Positions 63,477 to 64,000 of a stretch of DNA of 64,000 bases are shown piece by piece. Source of the DNA: Procambarus clarkii. Taxonomy: Eukaryota; Arthropoda; Malacostraca; Decapoda; Cambaridae. The notes below the pieces were generated by a model. That model was not told where the DNA came from. It saw only the letters and a list, made by a program, of their open reading frames with translations, and ran no database searches. The stretch is from NCBI RefSeq assembly GCF_040958095.1, contig NC_091173.1:15563530-15627529 (forward strand), given 5' to 3'. How positions within the stretch are numbered: the first letter of the stretch is position 1; every line of letters begins with the position of its first letter. The position numbers and the translations under genes were made by a program.

Positions 63477-63548
63477 CTAGCAAATACTCTGTAGGCAAAT
63501 GCAGTAGCAACAGCCAGCCCGACAGGTATCAGCCACATTTTCCAATTA
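63477..63548 (-). CDS. Exon A: duplicated C-terminal membrane anchor
   Basis: Acceptor GTTTTATTTTTGCAG|, then T plus 23 codons plus AG, ending at |GTAAAC. Encodes NWKMWLIPVGLAVATAFAYR and VFA. 72 nt, phase 2 on both sides, so it can be skipped or included without a frame change. If the donor is not used, the frame stops almost at once (GCT AGG TAA), giving an alternative C-terminus. It matches exon B (WLxPVGLAxxxxxxYRxxA). Confidence 0.65.
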
Positions 63549-64000
63549 CTGCAAAAATAAAACCAAAAGTATAATACTAAATTGTCTAAGTATACTGAGT
63601 AAACTTTTATTTTGTATAAACAAATTATAACACTAAAATTTCTCTACCCCATTGACTCTAATACAAAATCTCAGTAAACCAAATTGCTGCGCTGTTTAAA
63701 ACTACAGTACAGTACTGTAATATATGTAGACCTTTGTGTCTACATTGAGGTCGTGTAATTTAACCAATTTACCGAGATGACAAAAACATCGATCTTGCAT
63801 TAAATTTTCATCCAATGGCAAAACAACTACAAGCAGAATAAGAGCTTACTTCTCCAGCAATATGGACAAATTTACATGACATGTACTTCACATTGTTCTA
63901 CCTCCAGTAATTACTGCAAAAATTCAAAAATACAGTACTGTATCTCCAATATTTCTGGCATGATTTGGAATAGTCCTTTCCTTCATGATGAGAGTAGTTA
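63549..64000. other. intron of the gene running off the right edge
   Basis: AT-rich. No further exon could be called with confidence. Confidence 0.4.

Noticed and set aside
1-64000. CRISPR array or bacterial contamination
   Set aside because: The tandem arrays have no spacers, genes contain introns, and transposon types are animal-specific.

Overview
This is nuclear DNA from an invertebrate animal, most likely a decapod crustacean (crayfish, lobster or shrimp type). The reasons are split genes with GT..AG introns, many 5'-truncated LINEs, tRNA-derived SINEs, a DIRS element with inverted terminal repeats, Tigger-type deletion derivatives and abundant minisatellites. There is no sign of operons, bacterial genes or CRISPR. 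The species was not determined.

Layout: 1-25 kb is repeat-dominated. It holds four tandem arrays, two solo LTRs of one family (1284-2294 and 21613-22624, each with a 5-bp target duplication), many LINE scraps, several SINEs, and one LINE whose two ORFs are both open (about 13268-18255). A possible orphan first exon lies at 5466-5625.

25.4-46.3 kb (+ strand) is a nine-exon host gene that I assembled from splice sites and matching phases. It encodes a 1090-residue protein with about 15 ankyrin repeats, six predicted membrane segments and a C-terminal coiled coil: a divergent TRPA-family channel protein. Its pore loop and S6 are strongly altered. Intron 3 carries a DIRS retrotransposon on the opposite strand (27681-32325) with about 435-bp inverted repeats and the internal complementary region expected for that class. 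Other introns hold two Tigger derivatives, LINE and SINE pieces and a palindromic tRNA-like element.

51.3-56.6 kb (- strand) is a two-exon gene for a 491-residue protein with two C2H2 fingers joined to a FAR1/MULE-like zinc-binding DNA-binding module. At 63.3-63.55 kb (- strand) lie two similar exons, each encoding a C-terminal membrane anchor. They are the end of a gene that runs off the right edge, possibly cytochrome b5-like. An unassigned candidate exon lies at 58519-58701 (-).

The remaining space is introns, old transposon debris and AT-rich sequence. The TRPA-like and zinc-finger genes converge and are separated by about 5 kb. Nothing in the sequence links the three host genes functionally.
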